Position numbers and translations under genes: made by a program
The notes under the pieces: generated by a model
What the model was told of the DNA's origin: nothing
Seen by the model: only the letters and a program-made list of their open reading frames with translations
The model's database searches: none
Assembly (NCBI GenBank): GCA_003242505.1
Contig: QGUP01000152.1
Coordinates: forward strand, 1 to 5,570
Direction of reading: 5' to 3'
Length of the DNA: 5,570 nucleotides
DNA from: Bacillota bacterium
GTDB taxonomy: Bacteria > Bacillota > Sulfobacillia > Symbiobacteriales > ZC4RG38
Shown: one piece after another, positions 5,010 to 5,570 of the stretch
Layout: each line of letters begins with the position of its first letter
Numbering within the stretch: position 1 is the first letter of the stretch

Positions 5010-5024
5010 CTACCCGTGTGCCAC
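4996..5024 (-). promoter_or_regulatory. Candidate sigma-A promoter of the serine hydrolase
   Basis: On the minus strand GTGGCA (5024-5019, 4 of 6) and CATAAT (5001-4996, 5 of 6) are 17 bp apart. The -35 box lies inside the last codons of the chorismate mutase gene. The predicted start near 4989 would leave a leader of about 92 bases. The match is moderate. CATAATA also resembles a sigma-G -10 box, but no fitting -35 is seen. Confidence 0.45.
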
Positions 5025-5570
5025 CCCCCGATCGGCCCCCTGGGCCTGGAGTTCCCGGGAATGGCGCAGAAGAACGCCCCAGACCTCCCGGACCAGGGCC
5101 GGGCTGAGGGGGGGCAGGGCCCGGGAGACCAGCCCCTCGAGGAGCGCCCGCTCCCGGAGGGGCTGGTAGACCGCCAGCCCCAGCCGGGCCTTCCGCCGGC
5201 CCACCTCCAGGGCGAGTTCCATCCGCCGGCGGATGAGTTCCAGGATCTGGGCATCGATCCCGTCGATGGCCCGGCGGAGGTCCTCGAGGCCCTCTTCCCC
5301 GCCGGCCGCCGGCACCGGAGTTGCCGGGGCCGGTCCGGAGACCGCCGGCGCCGGGGCGGGGTCAGACAGGGCCGGGGCGGAATCCGCCGGCGCCGGGGCG
5401 GGGCCCGAACCCGCCCCGGAATCCGCCCCCGCCGCCGTCTCCCCGCAGGCGGCCACCGGGTCTGCCGCCGCGGGGGCCAGACCCAGGTCCCGGATCAACC
5501 GGGCAAAGGCGGGAAGGTCCAGGGCCGGGCCGCCCTCCTGTCCGGCCCCTGCGGGGGCCAGGGAGACCTC
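5010..5570 (-). CDS. aroQ: Chorismate mutase (AroQ) fused behind a probable DAHP synthase; N-terminal part lies outside the window
   Basis: The frame is open to the right edge, so only the last 186 residues are seen. Residues 95-177 form an all-helical AroQ chorismate mutase, which converts chorismate to prephenate for Phe and Tyr synthesis. By alignment with E. coli, the active-site set is Arg99, Arg116, Lys127, Arg139, Glu140, Ser171 and Gln175; Gln136 stands where E. coli has Asp48. Residues 32-94 are an Ala/Pro/Gly linker with a 14-residue duplication. Residues 1-31 (EV...P..A..EG..ALDLPAFARLIRDL) match in spacing the end of class I-beta DAHP synthases, which continue EVHP-P--ALSD---SL. 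The protein is therefore probably a DAHP synthase with a C-terminal chorismate mutase, an arrangement known from Prevotella, giving feedback control of the shikimate pathway by prephenate. The mutase is firm; the fusion partner is inferred. Confidence 0.85.
   Translation of the reverse strand, partial: EVSLAPAGAGQEGGPALDLPAFARLIRDLGLAPAAADPVAACGETAAGADSGAGSGPAPAPADSAPALSDPAPAPAVSGPAPATPVPAAGGEEGLEDLRRAIDGIDAQILELIRRRMELALEVGRRKARLGLAVYQPLRERALLEGLVSRALPPLSPALVREVWGVLLRHSRELQAQGADRGVAHG
5319..5402 (-). repeat. Tandem 42-bp repeat in the chorismate mutase linker
   Basis: Two adjacent 14-codon units encode PAPAPADSAPALSD and PAPAPAVSGPAPAT. At DNA level 20 bases are identical between 5342-5361 and 5384-5403, a 42-bp period, consistent with an in-frame duplication inside a flexible interdomain linker. 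Confidence 0.8.

Noticed and set aside
4052..5107. Plus-strand open frame (351 codons) opposite the serine hydrolase
   Set aside because: It mirrors the coding frame of a gene with clear catalytic motifs, crosses the leader region, has low-complexity Gly/Pro/Arg composition and no recognisable motif.
1..5570. CRISPR array, insertion sequence, phage gene or toxin-antitoxin pair
   Set aside because: No spaced repeats, transposase or integrase motifs, terminal inverted repeats or small paired genes are visible; gene content is housekeeping throughout.

Overview
The window is a GC-rich stretch (roughly 70% by eye) in which every convincing gene lies on the minus strand, so transcription runs from right to left. 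Gene content and order (carD, then a yacL-type PIN-TRAM gene, ispD, signal peptidase I, ispF) point to a bacterial chromosome of a high-GC, probably thermophilic or spore-forming Firmicutes-like lineage such as the Thermaerobacter/Symbiobacterium type. That placement is inferred from synteny and protein style and was not tested by a search. Shine-Dalgarno sites are strong and non-ATG starts are frequent (TTG for ispF and carD, GTG for yacL and ispD).

Layout from the right edge, in the direction of transcription. (1) 5570-5010: the 3' part of an aromatic-amino-acid enzyme. It ends in an AroQ chorismate mutase domain preceded by a duplicated Ala/Pro linker and, at the window edge, about 30 residues that look like the end of a class I-beta DAHP synthase. 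(2) 4897-3899: a membrane-anchored or secreted serine hydrolase of the class A beta-lactamase fold that lacks a normal omega loop, with its own candidate promoter and leader. (3) 3776-3297: carD, preceded by two tandem sigma-A-type promoters and closed by a perfect-palindrome intrinsic terminator. (4) 3107-150: a tight four-gene operon yacL - ispD - lepB - ispF. Its genes overlap or lie within 20 bp of each other, and it has a candidate promoter at 3156-3184. (5) 149-1: no gene, but a consensus sigma-A promoter (TTGACA, 18 bp, TATAAT) facing left. It starts a transcript near base 13 whose gene lies outside the window.

The four-gene operon joins two steps of the MEP isoprenoid pathway (IspD and IspF) with a membrane PIN-TRAM protein and the secretory signal peptidase. 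yacL-ispD-ispF is a known Firmicutes neighbourhood; the signal peptidase between ispD and ispF is the unusual part. The most distinctive protein-level feature is a 30-residue stretch made only of Gly, Ala, Pro, Ser and Glu at the tip of the IspD dimerisation arm. Similar low-complexity linkers occur in the chorismate mutase fusion and the serine hydrolase. I saw no mobile element, CRISPR array, RNA gene or clearly novel multi-gene system; the window is mainly housekeeping with some unusual details.
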